Assembly: GCA_016787265.1 (NCBI GenBank)
Contig: JAEUVF010000014.1
Span: 1 to 64,000, forward strand
DNA length: 64,000 nucleotides
Reading direction: 5' to 3'
Source of the DNA: Flavipsychrobacter sp.
GTDB lineage: Bacteria > Bacteroidota > Bacteroidia > Chitinophagales > Chitinophagaceae
The position numbers were made by a program, and so were the translations under genes. The notes below the pieces were generated by a model. It was not told the DNA's origin, did not search any database, and saw only the letters and a program-made list of their open reading frames with translations. Shown here piece after piece: positions 1 through 7,447 of this stretch. How positions within the stretch are numbered: position 1 is the stretch's first letter; each line of letters starts with the position of its first letter.

Positions 1-1
1 G

Positions 2-484
2 CAGGTTCACCGACTGGCTGAATGTACCTTTATCAGGCAAAGTCAGAACCTGATCATAACAGGAAGTACCGGCACGGGTAAAAGTTTTTTGGCATCTGCC
101 ATTGGCAACCAGGCATGTACGTTAGGCTTTAAAGTATATTACGCCAATACCACCCGCTTGCTGAGTCAATTAAAAATGGGGAAGGCGGATGGCTCTTCCA
201 TCAAAGAATTAAGTCGGCTGGAAAAACAAGACCTGTTAATACTGGATGATTTTGGGATCCAACCCTTCGATAGCCAAAGCAGAATGTTGTTGATGGATAT
301 TATAGAAGATCGGCACGGTAAACGATCCACACTTATTGCCGGACAAGTTCCTGTGGCTGCCTGGTATGATATTATTGGAGATCAGACACTGGCAGACGCC
401 ATCCTTGACCGTATCGTAAATGATGCCCATCATATAGAATTAAAGGGAGAATCATTACGAAGAAAAAGAAAGACTGAAGAATAA
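2..484 (+). CDS. istB: IstB-like AAA+ ATPase (IS21 helper protein), 5' partial
   Basis: This is the ATPase that assists the IstA transposase of IS21-family elements in target choice and strand transfer. About 160 codons are visible; the start lies upstream of the window (IstB proteins are usually near 250 residues). The frame is already open at base 2. A Walker A motif GSTGTGKS appears about 30 codons in (near base 68), and a Walker B motif LLILDDFG follows at about 236-259. The C-terminus ends in the basic stretch RRKRKTEE, common for IstB. No frameshift is seen, so this copy may be functional if istA is intact. DnaC-like helicase loaders share the fold, but the adjoining IS21 terminal repeats decide for IstB. 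Confidence 0.88.
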   Translation, partial: QVHRLAECTFIRQSQNLIITGSTGTGKSFLASAIGNQACTLGFKVYYANTTRLLSQLKMGKADGSSIKELSRLEKQDLLILDDFGIQPFDSQSRMLLMDIIEDRHGKRSTLIAGQVPVAAWYDIIGDQTLADAILDRIVNDAHHIELKGESLRRKRKTEE

Positions 485-551
485 CTTTATTGATCTATTT
501 TTAGTTATCCAATCATGACGAATCTTAAGCCACATAACAGAGTGAAAAATA

Positions 552-596
552 GGGGGTCAGTTTAGACTGAATAAAGGGGGTCACTTTGAGTGAATA
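552..596. repeat. IS21 terminal repeats (two copies)
   Basis: There are two direct imperfect copies, at 552-573 and 576-596. Each starts with GGGGGTCA and ends in TGAATA. They match the multiple terminal transposase-binding repeats expected at IS21 ends. Confidence 0.6.
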
Positions 597-601
597 TTAC
601 A

Positions 602-1020
602 GCTGAAACGCATTCCATGAATCCTTGTTGGAACGAACGAAATAGGACCATTCCTTTTGTTCAGGAATATCACTTGTTACCTCCCAGGTATAAAGCAGGT
701 TGTTTTCCCCCCTTAATCTTTATTGTCTTTCCTGCTTTGGCCCACAACTTCAGTCCTATTGAGGGAAATCCGCTATTATAACTGCTGAGGGAATAATTCT
801 CAGTTGATTCATTCTGCGGTGTATATTCTATCCGGAACTGTCCATTTCGTACACTGTCTTTTGCTACTTCTGATCCAACAGATCCCTCTACTTTCATCAG
901 GGAAATAGGAGTGCCTTCTTTAACGCCGGATAATTGGCCCGTTATAATGATTTTTTGCTGCGCAAAAGTTGTAAGTATACAAGTAGTAAGGCAGATAAGC
1001 AGGGCTATGGTTTGTTTCAT
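602..1020 (-). pseudogene. DUF4369-domain (TlpA/AhpC-type) protein, frameshifted and cut by IS21
   Basis: Reading starts at the ATG at 1020 with a clear signal peptide (residues 1-20, cleaved after TTFA). It continues with a DUF4369-like beta domain of the kind found at the N-terminus of Bacteroidota periplasmic thiol-disulfide oxidoreductases. The open frame stops at 670. Downstream of a run of six G on the minus strand (707-712), the next frame continues the family pattern (ENNLLYTWEVTSD, then IPEQKEWSYF) down to base 602, where the IS21 element begins. Deleting one G restores a continuous frame. The gene therefore carries two lesions, a +1 G homopolymer frameshift and the loss of its thioredoxin-like C-terminal half. 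It was probably a membrane or periplasmic redox protein; only the N-terminal domain is left. Confidence 0.75.
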
Positions 1021-1091
1021 TTTGCAGGTTTAATGCCTGCTTAAATTACTACTTCCATCTAGTTGAAAAAGTTAAAAGTATCTTTAATGCC

Positions 1092-2156
1092 TCACTCTTT
1101 CAACAACTCCGGATTCACCAGCCGGATCATCGCACTGCTTTGTTCATTTGCGAATAAACGGGCTTCGTAGCGCTTATCACCTACAATCGCTACCATAAAG
1201 GAGGTGTTGGGAGGGATGCTTCCCAGGTTCTCGGCTACCATTACCAGTTCATTGTCCGCCTGCAGGTCAGCCGCATTTATTTTGATCGTATAAGCCTCCT
1301 CAGTCAACCGGATATTTTTGAATAGCAACTTGCCATTCAGGAAGAGCGCAATCGAATCCCCATCCACCTGGGCATTGTCGTAAAAGCGAAGCTCAATTGT
1401 TTTCGCAGTAATGGGTATCACTGTTTGTAAAACATTCTTACGGGTGCTGAATTTTTTCTCGGCAGGATCAGATGGTGCAGCAGGTGCAACCGCCACAGGA
1501 GCAGGAGCTGTTGGCTCCGGAGCACTTATCGCAGGTGGTGGATCAGTCTTACCCGGAGCAACAATCACTGTTACCGGTTTCATAGTCTTCTCCTCCGGAA
1601 AATTCACTTTCGCGGTGATCTGCGATATGCTATCAATCAGGATCGGATCATTGCCCCCCACGAAGTAATTGTCAATGATGAAATCCCACTCATCATTGAA
1701 GATGGGCTTTGACATTTTCTGGAGATGAACCTCCCCATTTTTGCTGTTTTGTTTATCGCGACTTGAACTGGTGCCATCGAGGTACATTTCCTCGCCACCC
1801 GGACAATTAAAATCCGCTACCATCATCTGTGCACCGGCATCGGGCCTGAGTTGCATGATGCCCCCGGTGCCGTAATCATCCAGCAGCATCTCATCCCACC
1901 AGATCACCGAGTTGGTATTGGGATCAAAATGCCCACGCAAACTGTATCGCTTGTACTTGTTCCTCTTCTGGTAATAATAGGCTACCCCCACTAACTCATC
2001 TCCCGATTTCACAATCTTCACTTCCGCCTGCTGCCCCTTGATCTTGCCCCTCCACACCCCCGTAATGGTTTGTGCACTGACACTGAAAGAAATAGTAATA
2101 AACAATAGACTGAGCAATAAAAAAGGGTGGCGACTGATTCCGGAGGAGTTCTTCAT
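1092..2156 (-). CDS. secreted protein of unknown function with Pro/Ala linker
   Basis: I do not recognise a named family. The chosen ATG at 2156 gives a signal peptide with hydrophobic core FLLLSLLFITISF, cut after VSA before Q. A longer frame runs upstream to 2246, but its extra 30 residues would precede the signal peptide. The N-terminal domain begins ITGVWRGKI, resembling small beta-barrel domains of secreted Bacteroidota proteins. A proline- and alanine-rich linker lies at roughly residues 190-230. The C-terminal domain of about 110 residues contains FYDNAQVDGDSIALFLNG, a beta-sandwich-like segment seen at the end of many Bacteroidota exported proteins. It is probably periplasmic or surface exposed. 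It lies just beyond the stop of the S41 protease on the same strand and may be co-transcribed with it. Function is unknown. Confidence 0.7.
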   Translation of the reverse strand: MKNSSGISRHPFLLLSLLFITISFSVSAQTITGVWRGKIKGQQAEVKIVKSGDELVGVAYYYQKRNKYKRYSLRGHFDPNTNSVIWWDEMLLDDYGTGGIMQLRPDAGAQMMVADFNCPGGEEMYLDGTSSSRDKQNSKNGEVHLQKMSKPIFNDEWDFIIDNYFVGGNDPILIDSISQITAKVNFPEEKTMKPVTVIVAPGKTDPPPAISAPEPTAPAPVAVAPAAPSDPAEKKFSTRKNVLQTVIPITAKTIELRFYDNAQVDGDSIALFLNGKLLFKNIRLTEEAYTIKINAADLQADNELVMVAENLGSIPPNTSFMVAIVGDKRYEARLFANEQSSAMIRLVNPELLKE

Positions 2157-2242
2157 GTTGGATTGTTTCACGCTCCAAACTAACGAAGGAATCCCCCAAA
2201 ATCGTTCGCCACCCCTTATTTTTATCTTTCCCTTAAGGAAAT

Positions 2243-2301
2243 CCACCTTTTCACCTCTTCCCCTCTCACTCTTTCACCTTTCACTTTTCACCTTTCACTT
2301 C
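2243..2301 (-). repeat. heptad purine repeat (GTGARAN)n after the S41 protease stop
   Basis: On the minus strand, directly after the TAA of the S41 protease, comes GAA and then units GTGAAAG, GTGAAAA, GTGAAAG, GTGAAAG, followed by degenerate units. The first 31 bases differ at only one position from the array after the trigger factor stop. Confidence 0.75.
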
Positions 2302-5300
2302 TTAAAAAGCTTTCTTCTCATTGATCGTCTTCAACATCTCCTTCACCGCCGCCTCTATCTGTGCATCCTTTCCATTCAGGAAATCTTCGTACGAAAGCGG
2401 CACCCTAATATCTGGCTCCAGTTGTAAATTCTCGGTAGGTCTTCCTTCCTTGCCAATCGTTGCAACCATAGGAATACCAAACACGATTGTCGGATCAATC
2501 TGTGTCTCCCACCATACTGCTGTACCTGTTCCCGGAACCGGCATGCCGATCAGTTTACCCACGCCCTGCTGCTTGTACACATAGGGGAAGATAAAGGCAT
2601 CGGAATAGTTGCCCTCACTCATCACCACACAGCTTGGTTTGCTCCACCTGCCTGCCGGCTCACCATCTTTCAGGCGATTGCCCTGGGGCGCGAAATCCAG
2701 GTAGCGTTTGGCACTAAGGAAAGTTAACAGGTCGTCGTGCAACCAGCCACCCCCATTAAAGCGGGTATCCACAATCAGTGCTTCTTTGTCGCCATTCTTA
2801 CCTAACACTGCATCAAATGTGTTTCTGAAACTGCCATCGTTCATGCCCTGCACATGCACATAGCCTACTTTGCCTCCACTGAGTTTGTTCACCATCGCAT
2901 CCATCTTCTTCACCCAGCGTTTGTACATCAGTGATGTCTCTTCCTGGAAGCTGATGGGTTTGGTGGATTCTTCCCAACGTTTGCCGGTTGCAGGATCATA
3001 TAAACTCAGCAGTGTATTCTTTTCTGCTTTGCGATTCAGTAAAGCTGTCCAGTCATTCTCCTGGCTGATTGCCACGCCATCAATCTTCTCGATCACCACA
3101 CCCGTTTTCACTTTACTTTCTGCTCGATCCAGTGGTCCGCCTTCTATCACCTCCGTTACAATCAGGCCATTGCCGCCCTTGCTTTCGTCATAGAGCAGGC
3201 CGAGTGCAGCAGTGGCATCGGGGTTCTGCATTTGCGGACTATAACGTCCTCCCGTATGCGAAGCATTCAGTTCCCCCAGCAGTTCACTCAGCAGTTCCTG
3301 GAAATCGTAGTTATTGCTGATATGGGGCAGGAATCGCGCATAGTCTTTTTTCAGTCCCTCCCAATCAATACCGTGTATCTTGGGATCATAGAATTTCTTC
3401 TGCACCTGTCTCCAGGCATGATCAAAAATATATTCACGTTCTGCTGCGGCATTTAAGACCATTTCGCCATCAATCGCAACCGGAGCAATCTTGCCCGCCT
3501 CATCAATCTTCACCAATGCACCGCGATTGGTTACAAACAGACTCTTGCCATCCTTGCTCATCTGGATACCGCTGGGTGTTCCTCCCAGTTTGGCCAGTAT
3601 CTTGGTTTCTTTGGTACGCGGCTCAGTTACCCAGAGATCATACCCTTTCTCAAAAGCCGCCAGGTAATAAATCTTCGAGCCATCTTTGTTAATCGCATAA
3701 TCTGCAATGGAGCTGGAATTAATAGTAAGTCGCGCTACCCGATTCTCCAGATTCTCCAGCAGTGGTGTCCACTTCGGCTTCTCGGGCTCCTTTGCCCCCT
3801 TTGTCTCCTTTTTTCCCTTCTCCTTTGCCTCCTTCGTTTCCTCCGTCTCCTTCTTCTCCTCCTTCTTCCTTTCCTCCACCAACGCATACTCTTCCTTACT
3901 CAACTTAAACTTATCATACAGGTCCTGGTCCAAAAATCCTGCATAAATATCCACTTCTCTGCTGCCCTGGTTCGCCAGAGATTTCCGGCCTTCTTTGGAA
4001 CTGGTCCAGAATACCGCTTTGCCATCCATGCCCCATTTGGAATTACCCTGACCAAATCCACTCTTGATTGGATGCTGAATGCCTCCACTGCCATCAGCCT
4101 TGATCATGGCCATATTATCTGAAAACATTTTGCCATCACTGTCGTCACTGATGATCCACTGGCCATCAGGACTCCAGTTAAAATCCCAGTCGCCATCTGA
4201 ATAAGAATAGTTATGCCCCGTTGGCAGCAGCGTGCGGGTTTTCTTCGTTGCCAGGTTATATACTTTCAACTGATTCCGCTCTGCTACATATGCGATCTCC
4301 TTTCCATCCGGAGAAAACTTCGGCTGGTATTCTTCTTCAGGGGTAGCAATCAGGGGCGTTTCATTTATGACTGTCGCGGCATAGAAATAAGGTTCTTCTG
4401 CACGTGCAATACTTGCCTGGTAAATATCCCAGTTATCATTACGTTCAGCAGCATAGATCAATGATTTTCCATCCGGACTCCATTGTACCATTCTTTCCTG
4501 CTGGGGTGTATTGGTAATGCGTTTGGTTTGTTTGCCTTCCACACTGGTTACAAAGATTTCGCCCCTTGTTACAAATGCGATCTCCTTCCCATTGGGTGAC
4601 AACGCAAACTGTGTTACGTTTCCATTGATGGATACATTCTTGGTTACACCTGCCCTGCCATCATTAAAGATCTGCACTGCCAGTTTTTTGGGTTGCTCAC
4701 CCTCTTTAAGCGTATAGATCTCACCGTTATAAGTATAACAGAGAGTATTGTCTTTACTCGCGGTTAAATGCCGCACCGGGTGGCGATCCAGTTTGGTCAG
4801 CTGTTGTTCCGCCATCCTATTTAATACTGGTGCCTTGTAAATATTCTGGGCGCCGTTTTTCTCACTCAGGTAATAGATGAACTGATCATCGCCGCTGAAT
4901 ACCGGCTCGCGATCTTCTCCCTCATATCCAGAGATTTTACGGAAGGTATTGTTGGCTGTTTCCATCACCCAGATATCGCGGGTAACAGAAGAATTGTGGT
5001 GCTTGCGCCAGGCATCTTCGTATCCCTTTCGATCCTGGAATACGATCTGTGTGCCTTTGCTGTTATAGCGTGCAATATCCATTCCTGCTGAGCTGAGCAG
5101 GATATTACGTCCACCTGTAACCGAAACGCTGTATAAATTTTGAAACAAACGCGGACTGTAAAAACGAATATTCTCTGTAGGAATATTTCTCGCGCTTCCA
5201 AAGATCACCTGTTTGTTATCGGGTGAAAAATCAAAAGGAAAATCAGGTGAACTGTGATGTGTTAATCGCACGGGTGTGCCACCTGTTGCAGGTATTACAA

Positions 5301-5571
5301 ATACATCAAAGTTGCCATAACGGTCAGATGCAAACGCAATGCTCTTTCCATCTCTGCTCCAAACCGGCATCATATCCTGTGCCTCGTGAATGGTGAGAGG
5401 GATAGCAACCCCGCCGGATGCATCCACGCGGTAGATATCGCCCTTGTAACCAAAGGCAATGGTTTTGCCATCCGGACTAATACTGGGATACCGCATCCAG
5501 AGCGGATTTTCCTGGGCCTGCAAGCCTGTGCCGAGCAGGCAGACCAACAAAGCCTTATACATGTGTTTCAT
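2302..5571 (-). CDS. tricorn-like S41 family protease with WD40/TolB-type propeller
   Basis: This is a secreted or periplasmic C-terminal-processing-type serine protease, 1089 residues, arranged like archaeal tricorn protease. The signal peptide is residues 1-20. Beta-propeller repeats of the TolB/PD40 type follow (several blades with SPDGK), over about 25-540. A highly charged Lys/Glu linker spans about 557-600. A second propeller segment and a PDZ-like region (IEKIDGV) come next, then the S41 core. Tricorn catalytic elements are visible: Ser-His in NASHTGG (near 770), the nucleophile in EGNYSDAF (near 988) and the Glu in PTENLQLEPD (near 1045). It is therefore likely active. Such enzymes degrade peptides or unfolded proteins in the envelope. 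The low-complexity linker is encoded by the same 9-base repeat found after clpX. Confidence 0.88.
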   Translation of the reverse strand: MKHMYKALLVCLLGTGLQAQENPLWMRYPSISPDGKTIAFGYKGDIYRVDASGGVAIPLTIHEAQDMMPVWSRDGKSIAFASDRYGNFDVFVIPATGGTPVRLTHHSSPDFPFDFSPDNKQVIFGSARNIPTENIRFYSPRLFQNLYSVSVTGGRNILLSSAGMDIARYNSKGTQIVFQDRKGYEDAWRKHHNSSVTRDIWVMETANNTFRKISGYEGEDREPVFSGDDQFIYYLSEKNGAQNIYKAPVLNRMAEQQLTKLDRHPVRHLTASKDNTLCYTYNGEIYTLKEGEQPKKLAVQIFNDGRAGVTKNVSINGNVTQFALSPNGKEIAFVTRGEIFVTSVEGKQTKRITNTPQQERMVQWSPDGKSLIYAAERNDNWDIYQASIARAEEPYFYAATVINETPLIATPEEEYQPKFSPDGKEIAYVAERNQLKVYNLATKKTRTLLPTGHNYSYSDGDWDFNWSPDGQWIISDDSDGKMFSDNMAMIKADGSGGIQHPIKSGFGQGNSKWGMDGKAVFWTSSKEGRKSLANQGSREVDIYAGFLDQDLYDKFKLSKEEYALVEERKKEEKKETEETKEAKEKGKKETKGAKEPEKPKWTPLLENLENRVARLTINSSSIADYAINKDGSKIYYLAAFEKGYDLWVTEPRTKETKILAKLGGTPSGIQMSKDGKSLFVTNRGALVKIDEAGKIAPVAIDGEMVLNAAAEREYIFDHAWRQVQKKFYDPKIHGIDWEGLKKDYARFLPHISNNYDFQELLSELLGELNASHTGGRYSPQMQNPDATAALGLLYDESKGGNGLIVTEVIEGGPLDRAESKVKTGVVIEKIDGVAISQENDWTALLNRKAEKNTLLSLYDPATGKRWEESTKPISFQEETSLMYKRWVKKMDAMVNKLSGGKVGYVHVQGMNDGSFRNTFDAVLGKNGDKEALIVDTRFNGGGWLHDDLLTFLSAKRYLDFAPQGNRLKDGEPAGRWSKPSCVVMSEGNYSDAFIFPYVYKQQGVGKLIGMPVPGTGTAVWWETQIDPTIVFGIPMVATIGKEGRPTENLQLEPDIRVPLSYEDFLNGKDAQIEAAVKEMLKTINEKKAF

Positions 5572-5687
5572 ACTACAGCTGTTTAGAGCATTAAAGTTAA
5601 GGATGGATCAATTGCACGCGCCCCATGTTTAAACAAAGCGATTTCAATTGCCCCGATTGATGGAATTTTAATACAAATGATTTTGAT

Positions 5688-6176
5688 ATGGCAACACCTG
5701 GAATGGTATTAATCGATGCCCTGAGGAAAACAGCTTCCAATCTGCGGAACGGTGCTTATTATGCCTGGGGCCATCATGGCGGATGCAATTGCGGTAACCT
5801 GCTGCAGGTGGTTACCCAGCTCAGCAAGGAAGAGATCCTTCAGTACGCACATACGGGGGTAGGAGAGTGGACGGAAATTGCGGAGGAGTACTGCTCGGTG
5901 ACCAGTGTGCCACTGGGACTAATGATGACCAAGCTGCAGGAAATCGGACTCACCCCCACGGATATTCATAATATAGAATACCTGGAAGACCGTGCTGTGC
6001 TGAATGCCCTGCCGGGTGGGTTTCGCTGGCTGAAACGCAATCAGCGGGAAGATGTGATCCTCTATTTTGAAGCCTTCGCCAACCTGCTGGAAGAAAAGCT
6101 ATTGCAGCAGGTTCCATTGGAAGCCATCCTGAAAGAATCTATGAATACGCCGGCTCAGGAAGCATTAACCACCTGA
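5688..6176 (+). CDS. conserved Bacteroidota protein of unknown function
   Basis: This is a 162-residue soluble protein with no signal peptide and no membrane segment. It opens MATPGMVLIDALRKTA. A cluster of possible metal ligands, WGHHGGCNCGN, lies near residues 27-37. The rest is predicted to be mainly helical. I recognise it only as the kind of conserved hypothetical found in many Bacteroidota. The start at 5688 is preceded by GATTTTG, close to but not matching the TAnnTTTG box. Its last 22 bases overlap the end of the convergent lacI-type gene, so the two transcripts collide. A metal-dependent or Fe-S role would be a guess based only on the His/Cys cluster. Confidence 0.6.
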   Translation: MATPGMVLIDALRKTASNLRNGAYYAWGHHGGCNCGNLLQVVTQLSKEEILQYAHTGVGEWTEIAEEYCSVTSVPLGLMMTKLQEIGLTPTDIHNIEYLEDRAVLNALPGGFRWLKRNQREDVILYFEAFANLLEEKLLQQVPLEAILKESMNTPAQEALTT

Positions 6177-7153
6177 ACCTCCATATAATGTGTTTCGGGT
6201 ACAATGGGCAGTTGCCGGATGAGTTGAAAGAGGAGTGCAGCGGCCGCCTGTCCCATCTCATACCCCGAAGTGCGCACATAAGGAAATTCAAAGGGCAGGT
6301 ACCGGGGGAGTTCTCCATCGCTGATAGCAGCCAGGTGGAGCTCCTCTGGAATCCGTACCTTCTGTTTATATAAAGCAGGCAGGATGCCGGAAAGCAGTTC
6401 ATCGCTCATTACAAATAAACCGGCCGGTCTTGCGATGGAGTCCCAGGCTTTCTGAAACTGATCGCCTGCTTCTTTTGGATCGTCGGTAATGACGCGCTGG
6501 ACAAATTCCTCCGGCCAGTTGTGTTGGCGCAGTGTTTCATTAAACCCTTCCAGCCGGTCCTCGGTAATAGAGAGCCGGGTATCGGCAAACACCCCCATGA
6601 TACGCGAACCTGCTGGCAGCGAGGCAATCAATCGCTCCACAGCAAGGGAAGCAGCTTCCTTACCAGGCATCACCACCTGGTGGGCCAGGGAGTTTTGAAC
6701 AACCTTATCGAAAAATACAATCGGCACTCCGGCAGCCATCAGCTCCTGGAAATGTTCGATATCGTGGCTCTGGCGGGATAGGGAAACGAGTACGCCATCC
6801 ACCCCCATATTGGAGCAGATCTCGGCGTTCTCAATTTCCCGGTCGAGACTGTCATTAGAGTGTAGAACTAATAAGTTATAGCCCTTGGCGTGGGTTGCTT
6901 CTTCCACTGCTTTAATAAGGGAGGGGAAGAAAAAGGAGGCGATTTCGGGAATAATGAGCGCAATGGTGTGACTGCTGCCCCGGCGGAGGTTAATCGCCAT
7001 CAGGTTTGGCTTGTAGCCCATTTTATCGGCCAGCTGCTTGATGTTTTCACGCAGGGAGGCGCTTACATCGGGATGGTCGCGCAGGGCCCTGGAAACCGTG
7101 GAGGGGTTGATGTTCAGCTTTCTGGCGATATCTTTTATTGTAATACGAGCCAC
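6155..7153 (-). CDS. LacI/GalR-family transcriptional regulator of the sugar locus
   Basis: This is a sugar-responsive repressor, 332 residues. The N-terminal LacI helix-turn-helix (residues 3-50) is standard: ITIKDIARKLNINPSTVSRALRDH is split by the turn, and the hinge region follows (GYKPN, then AINLRRG). The remainder is a periplasmic-binding-protein-like effector domain (IALIIPEI, GVDGVLVSLS, AAISDGE). Translation begins at a GTG (7153). It is divergently placed from susC across a 294-base region that holds two LacI-type operators (7215-7237). A related operator sits before the transporter operon near 27642. It probably represses the locus until an intracellular sugar or sugar phosphate binds. 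The specific effector cannot be read from the sequence. Confidence 0.88.
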   Translation of the reverse strand: MARITIKDIARKLNINPSTVSRALRDHPDVSASLRENIKQLADKMGYKPNLMAINLRRGSSHTIALIIPEIASFFFPSLIKAVEEATHAKGYNLLVLHSNDSLDREIENAEICSNMGVDGVLVSLSRQSHDIEHFQELMAAGVPIVFFDKVVQNSLAHQVVMPGKEAASLAVERLIASLPAGSRIMGVFADTRLSITEDRLEGFNETLRQHNWPEEFVQRVITDDPKEAGDQFQKAWDSIARPAGLFVMSDELLSGILPALYKQKVRIPEELHLAAISDGELPRYLPFEFPYVRTSGYEMGQAAAALLFQLIRQLPIVPETHYMEVQVVNAS

Positions 7154-7447
7154 AAAAAAGTTATTTTTTAATAAAAACTTGCTAATTTTAACTCAATATG
7201 TATTTTTTACACAACAAACGTTTGCGAAACCGTTTGCAGGTTAAAAGGTAAAAAAACATTGATAAAAAGTTGGAATTTGATTGCTGTTGGTATTGTGAAA
7301 ACTGGATTAATGTTTAAGCAGCGTTTCAACATGGATGATTGCCTATAAAAGACCGGGTTGTACCGGGATTTTTGGGAAGGTGTGGTTTAAAATGTTTTAT
7401 ATCAAAATCAATATAAAAACCGTCACGAAAACCAAAACTCAACAACT
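7154..7447. promoter_or_regulatory. divergent lacI/susC control region
   Basis: This is a 294-base AT-rich intergenic stretch between the LacI regulator (minus) and susC (plus). It contains the two operator-like palindromes described separately. The last 200 bases before susC form a long 5' leader in which I see no convincing hairpin or riboswitch. No clear TAnnTTTG box was found for susC. Confidence 0.45.
7215..7237. promoter_or_regulatory. tandem LacI-type operators
   Basis: CAAACGTTTG (7215-7224) is a perfect palindrome with the central CG typical of LacI/CcpA/PurR sites. It is followed at once by GCGAAACCGTTTGC (7224-7237), with AAAC-C-GTTT symmetry. The pair lies 61 bases upstream of the regulator's own start and 211 bases upstream of susC. 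Confidence 0.6.

Larger units (their letters stand above)
1..601 (+). mobile_element. 3' end of an IS21-family insertion sequence
   Basis: The left edge of the window lies inside an insertion sequence. It contains the C-terminal two thirds of istB followed by a non-coding end of about 115 bases. That end carries two imperfect copies of a 21-22 base repeat (552-573 and 576-596, each GGGGGTCA followed by an ACT-rich stretch ending GAATA). Multiple terminal repeats of this kind are typical of IS21 elements, where IstA binds. The terminal trinucleotide on the outer side reads TGT on the minus strand, placing the boundary at about 601. The interrupted host reading frame resumes immediately beyond it. 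The istA gene and the other end lie outside the window, so no target-site duplication can be checked. Confidence 0.8.

Noticed and set aside
7238..7447. Riboswitch in the long susC leader
   Set aside because: No conserved aptamer pattern or stable stem was recognised by eye.
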